NCBI RefSeq assembly: GCF_016862515.1 | Contig: NZ_BONC01000033.1 | Span: 1 to 64,000, forward strand | Source: Asanoa iriomotensis | GTDB lineage: Bacteria; Actinomycetota; Actinomycetes; Mycobacteriales; Micromonosporaceae | Reading direction: 5' to 3' | Length of the DNA: 64,000 nucleotides | Shown here: positions 1 through 8,549 of the stretch, piece after piece | Numbering within the stretch: position 1 is the first letter of the stretch | Layout of the letters: every line of letters starts with the position of its first letter | Position numbers and translations under genes: made by a program | Notes under the pieces: generated by a model | What the model was told of the DNA's origin: nothing | Seen by the model: the letters and a program-made list of their open reading frames with translations, nothing else | Database searches by the model: none

Positions 1-2332
1 CCGCCGGCTGGCGCGGCTGCCGCCGGTGTGGCTCGAGCGGCGGGATCTTCACCCGGACCTCCTTGTCGGCGGTCACCGTGATCTGCTCACCGTGGTGGTT
101 GAGCTCCACGCTCGCGTCCGCCTCGCCGTTGCGCAGCGAGTAGGTCGCCTCGTGCTGGCGCACGTCGACCCGCAGCCGCATGCCCCGCCACATGAGCGCG
201 AACTCCAGCCGGCTGATCCGGGCCGGCAGCCGCGGCGCGAAGGTCAGCTGTTCCTCGTGGTCCCGCATGCCGCCGAAGCCGGCCACCAGCCCGAGCCACG
301 CACCGGCCAGCGCCGCGATGTGCAGCCCCTCCCTGGTGTTGTTGTGGATGTCGTGCAGGTCCATCAACGCCGCTTCGCCGAGGTAGTCGTGCGCCAGCTC
401 GAGGTAGCCCACCTCGGCCGCCACGACCGACTGCGTGCACGCCGACAATGACGAGTCGCGCACCGTGCGCCGCTCGTAGTAGTCGAAGTTGCGCAGCTTC
501 TGCTCGTCGGTGAACGCGTCGCCGCACCAGTGCATGGCCAGCACCAGGTCGGACTGCTTAACCACCTGCCGCCGGTACAGGTCGAAGTACGGGTAGTTGA
601 GCAGCAGCGGGTAGTTCTCCGGCGGGGTGTTGTCGAAGTCCCACTCCTGGTAGCGGGTGAAGCCCTCGACCTGCGGGTGCACGCCCAGCTCTTCGTCGTA
701 CGGGATGTGCATGTTGGCGGCCGCGTCCCGCCAGGCCGCGGTCTCCTCGTCGTCGACGCCCAACCGCCAGGCCCGCTCGCTGTGCCGGTTGACGCAGGCC
801 GCGGCCTGCAGCATGTTCCGCTGCGCCATCAGGTTGGTGTAGATGTTGTCGTTCTTGACCGCGGTGTATTCGTCGGGGCCGGTGACCCCGTCGATGTGGA
901 ACTTGCCGTGCCGGTCGTGGTGGCCGAGCGAGTGCCAGAGCCGCGCCGTCTCGACGAGCAGCTCCAGGCCGATCTCGCGCTCGAAGTCGACGTCCCCGGT
1001 GGCCTGCACATAGCGGCGGACCGCGTCGGCGATGCCGGCGTTGACGTGGAACCCGGCCGTGCCGGCCGGCCAGTAGCCGGAGCACTCCTGGCCGCGGATC
1101 GTGCGCCACGGGAACGCGGCGCCCCGCAGGCCGAGCTGTTTGGCCCGGTCGCGGGCCATCTCCAGGGTCGCGTGCCGCCAGCGCAGGGCATGGGCAACCG
1201 CCACCGGCTGGGTGTACGTCAGCACGGGCAGCGCGAACATCTCGGTGTCCCAGAAGACGTGGCCGTCGTAGCCGGGACCGGTCAGCCCCTTGGCGGCGAT
1301 CGGCCGCAGCTCGGCCCGGGCGCCGGCCTGCAGCACGTGGAACAGGCCGAACCGGACCGCCTGCTGCACCTCGGAGTCGCCCTCGACCTGCACGTCGGCG
1401 GCGTCCCAGAACGTGTCGAGGTATTCCCGCTGCTCGCGCACCAAGCCGTCCCAGCCCGAGAACTCCGCGGCGGCCAGCGCGGCGCTGACCTGGTCGCGGA
1501 TCGCGGGCAGCGAACGCCGGCTGGACCAGCCGTAGGCGAGCAGCTTGACCACGACCAGCTTCTCGCCGGGCTTGAGGACGCAGGCGATCGTCGTGCGGGC
1601 CCAGTCGTCGTGCGACTCGGTGTTGATGTTGGTCTTGGCCGGGCCCTCGATCTCGTGCTGCATCGCCGCGCCGACCCGCAGGCCGCTCCGCTTGGTGCGG
1701 TGGATCAGCAGGCCGCGGGTCTGGTCGACGACCCGCTCCTCGATCTGCAGCGGCCGCTCCAGCACGGCGGCGACCCGGGGGTCGCGGCTCACGCCGGGCA
1801 GCTCCTCGTTGGCGACCAGCTCCGACTGGACGATCAGCCGCAGCGGCTCGTCGACCGCTTCGACCTCGTACCGGATCGCGGCGATGGACCGCTGGGTGAA
1901 CGAGACCAGCCGGGTGCTGCGCACCTTGACCGCGCGGCCGGCCGGCGAGCGCCACTGCACGACCCGGTCCAGCGTGCCGGCCCGCAGGTCGAGCACGCGG
2001 GAGTGGGCGTCGAGCTCGCCGTACCGCACGTCGAACGGCTCGTCGTCGACCAGCAGCCGGATCAGCTTGCCGTTGGTCACGTTGACCACGGTCTGGCCCG
2101 ACTCCGGGAACCCGTAGCCGGCCTCGGCGTACGGCAGCGGTCGCAGCTCGTAGAACGAGTTGAGATAGGTGCCGGGAAGCCCGTGCGGCTCGCCCTCGTC
2201 GAGGTTGCCGCGCATCCCGATGTGCCCGTTGCCGAGCGCGAAGACCGACTCGGCCTGCGCCAGCACGTCGAGATCGAGCCTCGTCTCGCGGACGTGCCAG
2301 GCCTCGACCGGATAGGCCCGCTCGCGGATCAT
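1..2332 (-). CDS. GH65 family disaccharide phosphorylase (3' end outside window)
   Basis: A GH65 enzyme, the family of maltose, trehalose and kojibiose phosphorylases, expected in the cytoplasm. 777 codons are visible and the frame is still open at the left edge; family members are usually about 750-800 residues, so little is missing. The motif GPDEY at residues 485-489 carries the expected general acid, Glu488, followed by the family-like stretch [11 protein letters not shown]. The ATG at 2332 overlaps the stop of the upstream phosphoglucomutase gene (ATGA). That pairing suggests phosphorolysis of an alpha-disaccharide to beta-glucose 1-phosphate, which the partner converts to glucose 6-phosphate. 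The actual disaccharide cannot be read from the sequence; a hydrolase within the same family is possible. Confidence 0.88.
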   Translation of the reverse strand, partial: MIRERAYPVEAWHVRETRLDLDVLAQAESVFALGNGHIGMRGNLDEGEPHGLPGTYLNSFYELRPLPYAEAGYGFPESGQTVVNVTNGKLIRLLVDDEPFDVRYGELDAHSRVLDLRAGTLDRVVQWRSPAGRAVKVRSTRLVSFTQRSIAAIRYEVEAVDEPLRLIVQSELVANEELPGVSRDPRVAAVLERPLQIEERVVDQTRGLLIHRTKRSGLRVGAAMQHEIEGPAKTNINTESHDDWARTTIACVLKPGEKLVVVKLLAYGWSSRRSLPAIRDQVSAALAAAEFSGWDGLVREQREYLDTFWDAADVQVEGDSEVQQAVRFGLFHVLQAGARAELRPIAAKGLTGPGYDGHVFWDTEMFALPVLTYTQPVAVAHALRWRHATLEMARDRAKQLGLRGAAFPWRTIRGQECSGYWPAGTAGFHVNAGIADAVRRYVQATGDVDFEREIGLELLVETARLWHSLGHHDRHGKFHIDGVTGPDEYTAVKNDNIYTNLMAQRNMLQAAACVNRHSERAWRLGVDDEETAAWRDAAANMHIPYDEELGVHPQVEGFTRYQEWDFDNTPPENYPLLLNYPYFDLYRRQVVKQSDLVLAMHWCGDAFTDEQKLRNFDYYERRTVRDSSLSACTQSVVAAEVGYLELAHDYLGEAALMDLHDIHNNTREGLHIAALAGAWLGLVAGFGGMRDHEEQLTFAPRLPARISRLEFALMWRGMRLRVDVRQHEATYSLRNGEADASVELNHHGEQITVTADKEVRVKIPPLEPHRRQPRQPA

Positions 2333-3081
2333 GCCGTGCCCTCCAGCAGCTCGGAAAGGTCGCGCACGACGACGTCGGCGCCGTGTGCCTTGAGGTCGGC
2401 GCCATGGGTGCCACCGACCCGGTCAACGCCGATCACCAGGCCGAAGTTGCCGGCCCGGCCGGCCTCGACCCCGGCGAGTGCGTCCTCGAAGACGGCCGCC
2501 TGCGCGGGCGCGACGCCGAGCAGCTCGGCACCGCGCAGGAAGGTGTCCGGCTTCGGCTTGCCGGGCAGCTTCTCGGCCCGCGCGACGTTGCCGTCGACCC
2601 GAGCCTGCAGCAGCTCGCCGAGCCCGGTGATCCGCAGGATGTCGGGCGTGTTGGCGCTGGCCGACACGACCGCCGTCTTGAGGCCGGCCTGCCGCGCGGC
2701 GTGCAGATAGGCGACCGAACCGTCGTAGACGGCGACGCCGTCCTCGCGGATCCGGCGGACCAGCACCGCGTTCTTGCGGTTGCCGATGCCGTTGACGGTC
2801 TCGGCCTCGGGTGGGTCGTCGGGATCACCCTCGGGGAGGGTGATCCCGCGGGACGCGAGAAACGTCCGCACGCCGTCGGCCCGGGTGCGGCCGTCGACGT
2901 ATTTCGGGTAGTCGGAACGCGGGTCGAAAGCCGTGAACGGCTCGCCGGTCTGCTCGCTGCGCCGGCGGAGAAATTCGTCGAAGGTCTCGGTCCACGCCGC
3001 GTTGTGAACGGTCGCGGTTTGCGTGAGCACCCCGTCCATGTCGAACAGGCAGGCGGTCACGTGATCGGGTAGCCCCAGCAC
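2329..3081 (-). CDS. Beta-phosphoglucomutase-like HAD phosphatase
   Basis: A 250-residue HAD-superfamily protein. DMDGVL at residues 14-19 is motif I with the nucleophile Asp14 and the acid/base Asp16. VVSASA in the middle provides the motif II serine, KPKPDTF the motif III lysine, and [11 protein letters not shown] motif IV. A helical cap lies between motifs I and II, as in beta-phosphoglucomutase, which interconverts beta-glucose 1-phosphate and glucose 6-phosphate. The gene is the first of a two-gene operon with the GH65 phosphorylase, and the ATGA junction implies translational coupling. The GTG start at 3081 fits a leaderless mRNA: TAGATT lies six bases upstream and no Shine-Dalgarno sequence is present. 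It could be another HAD sugar phosphatase, but the partner favours the mutase. Confidence 0.85.
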   Translation of the reverse strand: MLGLPDHVTACLFDMDGVLTQTATVHNAAWTETFDEFLRRRSEQTGEPFTAFDPRSDYPKYVDGRTRADGVRTFLASRGITLPEGDPDDPPEAETVNGIGNRKNAVLVRRIREDGVAVYDGSVAYLHAARQAGLKTAVVSASANTPDILRITGLGELLQARVDGNVARAEKLPGKPKPDTFLRGAELLGVAPAQAAVFEDALAGVEAGRAGNFGLVIGVDRVGGTHGADLKAHGADVVVRDLSELLEGTA

Positions 3082-3087
3082 GGGTCA

Positions 3088-3093
3088 AATCTA
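3088..3093 (-). promoter_or_regulatory. -10 box of the phosphoglucomutase-GH65 operon
   Basis: TAGATT on the minus strand, six bases before the GTG at 3081. No convincing -35 hexamer is seen. The spacing implies transcription beginning at or next to the start codon. Confidence 0.5.
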
Positions 3094-3136
3094 GTCGAAC
3101 CCACCTGAGGGGATGTTACGTGGATCACCCTGTTCG

Positions 3137-4585
3137 TCAGCCGTGCTGGTGGCCGCCCGTTCCGCCGACGCGGCCTGCGGATTGCCCCGGTTCGACCACC
3201 ACGAACTGCCCCATCATGCCGTTGTCCTCGTGCATCAGCAGGTGGCAGTGGTACATGTACGGCATGTCCGGGTCGGCGTAGTCCGCGAACCTGAGGATGA
3301 TCCGCAGCTCACTCTTCGGCGGCAGGAAGACGGTGTCCTTCCAGCCGCCGAGCTCCGCGGGCGGCTCGCCGCCGTCGACCGAGAGCACCTGGAACTGGAC
3401 ATCGTGCACGTGGAAGTTGTGGCGCTGCCCGTCGGTGTTGCGGACCGTCCAGATCTCGGTGGTGCCCTTCTCGACCACGGTGTCGATCCGGTCGAGATCC
3501 ATCTTGTCGCCGTTGATGTTGGTGCCGTTGAGCCGGAAGTCGCGGTTGACCGCGGCGGTGGCGGGGTCGAGCCGGGGGACGTCGGCGAGGACCTTCGGCA
3601 CGGTGCCGACGTGCCGCAGCCGGGCCGCCGCCCGCAGCTCGAGCACGTCGAACCGGTCCTTCCCGCCGTCGAAGGACCCGCTGGTGGCCGGCGGGAAGCT
3701 GCGCAGGACGACCCGCTCGCCGGCCTGGAACGGCACGACCAGCTCGGCCCGCTCGCCGGGAGAGAGGCGGATCCGGGTGACGGTGACCGGCTCGGGCAGC
3801 AGGCCGCCGTCGGTGGCGACGAGTTGGACCGGCCGTTCGTCGGCCAGGCCGAAGGCGAACGTGCGGGACACGGAGGCGTTGAGCAGCCGCAGCCGGACCC
3901 GATCGGTGCGCACGTCGAGGTACGGGCCGTAGGTGCCGTTGACGAGCAGCAGGTCGCCCGTGTCGTGGTCGCGGATCTCGCCCTTGTGCAGTGCCTTGTC
4001 CTGCACGATCAGCGGGATGTCGTCGACGCCGTAGTCGTGCGGGAGAACGCGCTGGGCCGATTCGTCGTCGTCCAGGATGAACAGACCGGCCAGCCCCTGG
4101 TTGACGTGTTCGCGGGTGTGGCCGTGCGGGTGCGGGTGGTACCAGAGCGTGGCGGCCGGTTGGTCGATCGTCCAGGCGGGCGACCAGGTCGCGCCCGGGC
4201 GCACCGGCTGGTGGGGGCCGCCGTCGCAGTTCGCGGGCAGGTGCATGCCGTGCCAGTGGACGCTGGTCTCCTGCCTGAGGTTGTTGACGACGTTGACGCG
4301 GACCCGCTCGCCGCGCCGGGCGCGCAGGGTCGGGCCCAGGTAGTCGCCGTTGAAGCCCATCGTGCGGGTGGTGCCCTCGATGCCGAAGTCGCGGCTGCCC
4401 CGCTGGGCGTGCAGGTTGAAGACGCGGCGGCCGGCGGCGTCGATGCCGGAGTCCGCCAGGGGCGGAATGAGCAGGGGCCGGGCGAAGTCGACCTGCCCGA
4501 CGGTGTCGACCGTGGCGCACGCCGCGCCGCCGGCCACCAGGAACGTTCCGCCGAGCAGGCCGGTCAGCAGGCTTCTGCGACGCAT
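3137..4585 (-). CDS. Exported multicopper oxidase
   Basis: A 482-residue cupredoxin-type multicopper oxidase of the CueO/CotA/bilirubin-oxidase type, coupling four one-electron oxidations to reduction of oxygen to water. All four copper motifs are present: HWHG, HPHPHGH, HNFHVHD, and near the C-terminus HCHLLMHEDNGMMGQF, where the Cys-His pair bridges the T1 and T3 sites. The N-terminus starts with RRRSLL followed by a hydrophobic run and AACA, so a Tat-type signal, possibly a lipoprotein signal, is likely. The C-terminus is Gly/His-rich (HQHG). The ATG at 4585 has GGAGG about nine bases upstream. The gene stands alone, and the 10-bp palindrome CTACATGTAG at 4615-4624 lies in its promoter region. 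The substrate (cuprous ion, phenols, bilirubin) is unknown. Confidence 0.9.
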   Translation of the reverse strand: MRRRSLLTGLLGGTFLVAGGAACATVDTVGQVDFARPLLIPPLADSGIDAAGRRVFNLHAQRGSRDFGIEGTTRTMGFNGDYLGPTLRARRGERVRVNVVNNLRQETSVHWHGMHLPANCDGGPHQPVRPGATWSPAWTIDQPAATLWYHPHPHGHTREHVNQGLAGLFILDDDESAQRVLPHDYGVDDIPLIVQDKALHKGEIRDHDTGDLLLVNGTYGPYLDVRTDRVRLRLLNASVSRTFAFGLADERPVQLVATDGGLLPEPVTVTRIRLSPGERAELVVPFQAGERVVLRSFPPATSGSFDGGKDRFDVLELRAAARLRHVGTVPKVLADVPRLDPATAAVNRDFRLNGTNINGDKMDLDRIDTVVEKGTTEIWTVRNTDGQRHNFHVHDVQFQVLSVDGGEPPAELGGWKDTVFLPPKSELRIILRFADYADPDMPYMYHCHLLMHEDNGMMGQFVVVEPGQSAGRVGGTGGHQHG

Positions 4586-4707
4586 TCTGTCCGTACCTCC
4601 AGTGAGTTTGTCTTCTACATGTAGGCTGCCTCCCTATTTGGCCCGCGTCCATGCCGGGCGGCCTGTTTGGGGGCTGGTTCCGGGCGACCCCTAAGGAGCC
4701 GTTCCGG

Positions 4708-4736
4708 TTGACATGTGATTGAGTCACACATACGTT
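4708..4736 (+). promoter_or_regulatory. Near-consensus promoter with palindromic operator in the spacer
   Basis: TTGACA (4708-4713), a 17-base spacer and TACGTT (4731-4736), followed six bases later by the ATG at 4743. The spacer contains the perfect palindrome TGTGATTGAGTCACA at 4714-4728. A repressor bound there would cover the core promoter; the MarR protein encoded by the second gene of this operon is the obvious candidate. Confidence 0.8.
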
Positions 4737-4742
4737 GAGGGC

Positions 4743-5147
4743 ATGACCGAGATCATGGAAACCAAGCTCGAGATCACCTCATGGGACGAGAAGCCCTACC
4801 GCGAGTTCGACGACGGCCGGAAGTTCTCCAGGGCAGAGGTCACGCTCGCCGGCACGGGCGACGGCCTGACCGCCGGGTCGTTCGAGTCGCTGCTCTACTA
4901 CCGCGCCGACGGCACGAGCGACTACGTGTCCATCATGGAGATCACCGGCACGCTGAGCGGGCGCACGGGCAGCTTCGTGCTGCAGGGCGCGGGCACCTAC
5001 GACGCCACGACCGCCCGGGTCGCCACAACCATCGTCGCCGGCTCGGGCACGGGTGAGCTGGCCGGCATCAGCGGGTCGGCGGAGAGCGTCTCGACGCACG
5101 CGGACTACCCGCACATGCCATTGACCATCCGGTACGAGCTGGCGTGA
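4743..5147 (+). CDS. DUF3224 family protein
   Basis: A 134-residue small beta-rich protein of the DUF3224 type, recognised from the opening pattern (ITSWDEKPY, then a Gly/Thr-rich strand series) and the ISGSAESVSTH region near the end. The biochemical role is not established for the family. No signal peptide or membrane segment is seen. The start ATG at 4743 is six bases after a strong -10 box, so the mRNA is probably leaderless; a TTG at 4719 lies inside the promoter and is unlikely. The stop overlaps the start of the MarR gene (GTGA), so the two are probably co-translated. An allene-oxide-cyclase-like barrel fold is possible but not shown here. Confidence 0.75.
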   Translation: MTEIMETKLEITSWDEKPYREFDDGRKFSRAEVTLAGTGDGLTAGSFESLLYYRADGTSDYVSIMEITGTLSGRTGSFVLQGAGTYDATTARVATTIVAGSGTGELAGISGSAESVSTHADYPHMPLTIRYELA

Positions 5148-5701
5148 CCGACGAAAACCTCGACCATCAGGCCAACCTGCTCGGCGCGTTCGCCCTCGCG
5201 GTGGCGGACCGCGCGGCCGGGGCAATGGCGGCGGCCGGCGAGCCCAACCCGTCGGCCGCGGCTGCGCTGTCGGCCTTGCTGCACTTTCTCGACCGGCCGA
5301 CGATCGACCAGCTCCGGCGGGTGCTCGGGCTGACCCCGTCCGGGGCGGTGCGGCTGGTCGACCGCCTCGCCGACGCTGGTCTGGTGACCCGCGGCCCGGG
5401 CGGTGACGGGCGTTCCCGCTCGGTGTCGCTCACCCCGACGGGCCGGGGGGTCGCCGAGCGGCTTTCCGCGGCCCGCGCGGCGACGCTGCACACCGCGTTG
5501 GCCGCGCTGTCGCCGGCCGAACGATCCACTCTGGACGGTCTGCTCGGCCGGGTGATGGCCGGCATCGTCCAGGAGAAGGAGGGCGGCGCCTGGCTGTGCC
5601 GCATGTGCGACGTCCGCGCGTGCGGCCGCGACGCCGGCCGTTGTCAGACCGCCAACGCTGCCGCGGCCAAATACGGCCCGATCGCGCGAGCGAGACGGTG
5701 A
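5144..5701 (+). CDS. MarR-family regulator with C-terminal cysteine cluster
   Basis: A 185-residue MarR-type regulator. The winged helix runs roughly from residue 50 to 110 (QLRRVLGLTPSGAVRLVDRL is the recognition region, DGRSRSVSLTPTG the wing). The tail has Cys152, Cys155, Cys160 and Cys167 in a CxxC-x4-C-x6-C arrangement, suited to redox sensing or zinc binding. I recall the same tail in other actinobacterial MarR proteins, so it is a subfamily feature. The GTG at 5144 overlaps the DUF3224 stop. The palindrome in the operon promoter is its probable operator, making it an autorepressor. Confidence 0.85.
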   Translation: MTDENLDHQANLLGAFALAVADRAAGAMAAAGEPNPSAAAALSALLHFLDRPTIDQLRRVLGLTPSGAVRLVDRLADAGLVTRGPGGDGRSRSVSLTPTGRGVAERLSAARAATLHTALAALSPAERSTLDGLLGRVMAGIVQEKEGGAWLCRMCDVRACGRDAGRCQTANAAAAKYGPIARARR

Positions 5702-5734
5702 CCTTCCTGGAGTGAGGCCGCGGACGCCTCCCGT

Positions 5735-5777
5735 GGAACGGGTTCCCTGTTATGATCGTTTCGTGGAACAGAATTCC
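5735..5777 (+). promoter_or_regulatory. RpiR gene promoter with two GGAAC-type palindromes
   Basis: TATGAT at 5751-5756 is a strong -10 box, six bases before the GTG at 5763. A perfect palindrome GGAAC-GG-GTTCC covers 5735-5746, between the -35 and -10 regions. A related site, GGAAC-AGA-ATTCC, covers 5765-5777 just inside the coding start. The centres are about 30 bases apart, close to three helical turns, as expected for co-operative binding by an autorepressor. Confidence 0.6.
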
Positions 5778-6614
5778 GCGGATCAGCTCGCGGCGCGGAT
5801 CAGGGCCCGGTTGCCGGAGTTACGCGACGCCGAGGCGCGGGTCGCCCACGTGCTGCTCGATCAGGGTGCCCGGCTCGTACACCTCAGCGTCAATGACGTC
5901 GCGGTGCTTGCCGGCACCGCGCAGTCGACCGTGGTACGCGCGTGTCAGCGGCTCGGCTTCCATGGCTACCAGGAGGTCAAGATCGATGCCGCCCGGCGCC
6001 GTTCCGGCGGCGTCGAGCCACCACCGGACGCCAGCGAAGATGTGATCGGTCACGCACTCGCCCAGACCATCCACACCGCGGTAGAGGCACTGACCGGGGT
6101 GCCCGCGACCCTGGCCGTCGGCGAGCTGCGAACCGCCGCGGAGCGCATCGATGCCGCGTCTCGGATCCTGGTCGCCGGCACCGGCCTGTCGGGCGCCACT
6201 GCCGTCGACGCGGCGTACCGGCTGCGGGCGCTGGGTCTGCCGGTCGACCTGCCACCCGACCCGCTCACCGCCCAACTCGCCGCCGACCTACTGCCCGAGC
6301 ACGCGGTATGCCTTGCCATCAGCCACAGCGGCGCCACCCGTTCCACCGTCGACACCGCCCGCCGCGCCCGCGACCGGGGCGCGACGGTCGTCGCCGTCAC
6401 CAGCTACGCCCGCTCACCGCTGACCGAGGTGAGCGCCTGCGCCCTCGTCGCCGGCGGGCAGGACCTCGTCTTCGGCCTCGAGGCCGTGGCGAGCCGGCTC
6501 GCCCACTTCACCGCGATCGACGCACTCACCCTGGCCCTGCGCTTGCTGCGCGGCGGGGCGGCCGACCACGCGCTGTCCGTTTCCGCCGAAGTCACTGCCG
6601 CGCACAGCTACTGA
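5763..6614 (+). CDS. RpiR/MurR-family regulator with SIS domain
   Basis: A 283-residue regulator. An N-terminal helix-turn-helix of the RpiR type occupies roughly residues 1-75 (LSVNDVAVLAGTAQSTVVRA is the HTH). A SIS sugar-isomerase domain fills residues 110-240, with VAGTGLSGATA and AISHSGATRSTVD forming the phosphosugar-binding loops. Such proteins sense a phosphorylated sugar. The GTG start at 5763 is chosen because it lies six bases after TATGAT and has no ribosome binding site, arguing for a leaderless mRNA. The aldo/keto reductase gene follows 24 bases downstream in the same direction and is the probable target operon member. Confidence 0.85.
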   Translation: MEQNSADQLAARIRARLPELRDAEARVAHVLLDQGARLVHLSVNDVAVLAGTAQSTVVRACQRLGFHGYQEVKIDAARRRSGGVEPPPDASEDVIGHALAQTIHTAVEALTGVPATLAVGELRTAAERIDAASRILVAGTGLSGATAVDAAYRLRALGLPVDLPPDPLTAQLAADLLPEHAVCLAISHSGATRSTVDTARRARDRGATVVAVTSYARSPLTEVSACALVAGGQDLVFGLEAVASRLAHFTAIDALTLALRLLRGGAADHALSVSAEVTAAHSY

Positions 6615-6638
6615 CACCCTCGCGAGGAGCAGCACGAG

Positions 6639-7511
6639 ATGTCCAACGAAACGTTCCACCTCGGCGGTGACCTTCCGGTGCGCCGCCTCGGCTTCGGCTC
6701 CGGCCAGCTCGCCGGCCCCGGCTACTGGCGTGCCCGACTCGACACCGCGCGCAGCACCACCATCCTGCGCCGGGCCGTCGAGCGTGGGGTCATGCTCGTC
6801 GACACCGCCGACAACTACGGGCCGGATGTCGTAGAGGAGCTGATCGCCGACGCGCTGCACCCGTACCCGACCGGGCTGGTCATCGCCACCAAGTGCGGGG
6901 TGGTGCGGACAGGGCCCGATGTGTGGCATCACGCGGGACGCCCGGAACAGCTGCGGGCGCAGTGCGAGGCGAGCCTCCGCCGGCTCCGGCTTGACACGAT
7001 CGACCTGTACCAGCTCCACCGCATCGACCCCGACGTGCCGTTGACCGAGCAACTCGGCGCTCTCGCCGAGCTCCAGCAGGCCGGCAAGATCCGTCATATC
7101 GGAGTCGACACGGTGACCGCCGAGGAGCTCGGGCGTTGCCTCGCTGAGGCCGAGATCGCGTCGGTGCAGAACCGGTACAACCTCATCGACCGCGACTCGG
7201 AGCGAGTGCTCGCCATGTGCGAGGCGCGGAACATCGCGTTCCTGCCGTGGTTCCCGCTCGGCAAGGGCCTCCTCGCAACCGGCGGCGAAGGCGGAGTCCT
7301 GCGTGCGATCGTCGAGGTCGCCCACCGCCACGGCGCCACCGCCAGCCAGATCGCCCTGGCCTGGCTGCTGCATCGCGCGTCGGTCATCCTCCCCACGCCG
7401 GGCACCGCGTCCCTCGCCCACCTGGACGAAAACCTCGACGCCGCCGGCATCGTGCTCGACGCCGACGACCTGCGCCAGCTCGACGAGCTCACCATGCCAG
7501 CAAGCTCATGA
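6639..7511 (+). CDS. Aldo/keto reductase
   Basis: A 290-residue NAD(P)H-dependent aldo/keto reductase with a TIM-barrel fold. The catalytic tetrad is visible: DTADNYG supplies Asp and Tyr, IATKCG the Lys, and LYQLHRIDPD the His. A GAGGAG Shine-Dalgarno sequence lies about ten bases before the ATG. The gene follows the RpiR regulator closely, so the substrate may be a sugar or sugar-derived aldehyde whose phosphate is sensed upstream; this is inference. The last residues are in the family range and no truncation is seen. Confidence 0.88.
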   Translation: MSNETFHLGGDLPVRRLGFGSGQLAGPGYWRARLDTARSTTILRRAVERGVMLVDTADNYGPDVVEELIADALHPYPTGLVIATKCGVVRTGPDVWHHAGRPEQLRAQCEASLRRLRLDTIDLYQLHRIDPDVPLTEQLGALAELQQAGKIRHIGVDTVTAEELGRCLAEAEIASVQNRYNLIDRDSERVLAMCEARNIAFLPWFPLGKGLLATGGEGGVLRAIVEVAHRHGATASQIALAWLLHRASVILPTPGTASLAHLDENLDAAGIVLDADDLRQLDELTMPASS

Positions 7512-7548
7512 GCCGGCGCCCGGGGCGTTCATCGAGGATGGTGGCCGG

Positions 7549-8496
7549 CTAGAGGTTCGCGATGGTCCGGAGGATCTCCGCGTAGAAGTTGCCTTCGATT
7601 TCGCGGAACAGGGCGAACGGCGAGTCCGGGTTGCCGAAGAACGGGCGCAGGGTCCAGGCCAGTTGGGTGCCGACGAAGCCGAACAACAGGATCCAGATGT
7701 AGAGCAGCGTCATGCTCGCCGGGCGTTCGGCGGCTACGCCGCCCGAGGAGCGGACCAGCTTGTAGCGCTGCGACTCCGGGTCCCAGACCCGCTGCTGCGA
7801 TCCACTTCGGGCGACCAGCACGGGCAGGGCAGGCGTGGGCGCGGCTCCGCCGCCGTTGGCTGTGCTGGCGGTGACCTCGCCGTTGGTGACGGCGGCGCCG
7901 ACCGTGGCGGGCACCTTCTCGGCCGCGGCGGGCACGGCCTCGGTGGTCGCGGGCGCCGCCGCGACCAGGGCCGGCTCCGGCTCGCGGGCCGGGCTCAGCA
8001 AACCGTGTGCGTGCAGCACCTGCATGCCGCCGGTCAGGAAGCGCAGGCCGACGATCGCCGACAGGGCCAGGATCGACACGTTGAGCAGCTTGAAGAAGCC
8101 GTAGTCCGGCGCGGTGATCAGAAAGAACAGGCTGATCGGCGCGAACGCCACCGCGAGCATCGCGGTCACGGTGATGGCCACCATCACCAGCGAGACCGCC
8201 TGCTTGATCGAGAGGCGGGCGCCGAACACCAGGTTGAACAGGTAGAGCGTGGGCAGGCAGATGGCCAGGGTGACCAGGAACAGCAACGGCAGCTTGACCG
8301 CTGACGTGAGTGCCATCAGGGGGCCGTTGAAGAAGCCGAGCACCGCGCCGTAGCCGGCCAGCGCGACCGCCGAGCTGGCCAGCATCTGGACGGTGAGGCG
8401 GTTGAGGTCGCGTTCGTCGACGATCTGCTGCCAGATGCTGTCGCGGTCGCGCAGGATGCGTTCGATGATCAGCAACCCGGGGCTGTTTGCCGGCAC
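7549..8496 (-). CDS. Integral membrane protein of unknown function
   Basis: A 315-residue protein with about four hydrophobic segments between residues 35 and 165, an Ala/Pro/Glu-rich linker of roughly 85 residues (165-250), and one more membrane segment near residue 270. The stretch GFFNGPLMALTSAVKLPLL resembles a family of bacterial membrane proteins often labelled Yip1-like or, misleadingly, actin-binding WH2 proteins; no function is known. It lies 53 bases downstream of the ABC ATPase gene on the same strand and may be read with it. Nothing in it suggests a classical transporter permease. Confidence 0.65.
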   Translation of the reverse strand: MPANSPGLLIIERILRDRDSIWQQIVDERDLNRLTVQMLASSAVALAGYGAVLGFFNGPLMALTSAVKLPLLFLVTLAICLPTLYLFNLVFGARLSIKQAVSLVMVAITVTAMLAVAFAPISLFFLITAPDYGFFKLLNVSILALSAIVGLRFLTGGMQVLHAHGLLSPAREPEPALVAAAPATTEAVPAAAEKVPATVGAAVTNGEVTASTANGGGAAPTPALPVLVARSGSQQRVWDPESQRYKLVRSSGGVAAERPASMTLLYIWILLFGFVGTQLAWTLRPFFGNPDSPFALFREIEGNFYAEILRTIANL

Positions 8497-8549
8497 GGTC
8501 GGATCCTCTCTGGACTCACGTGGCGACAGACGCTAGACCACCGGTCTGG

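Noticed and set aside
530-2710. Long open frame on the plus strand opposite the GH65 and phosphoglucomutase genes
   Set aside because: It is the shadow of high-GC codon bias; the minus strand carries clear GH65 and HAD motifs.
4615-4624. CopY-type copper operator before the multicopper oxidase
   Set aside because: CTACATGTAG is palindromic but does not fit TACANNTGTA, and no copper regulator gene is nearby.
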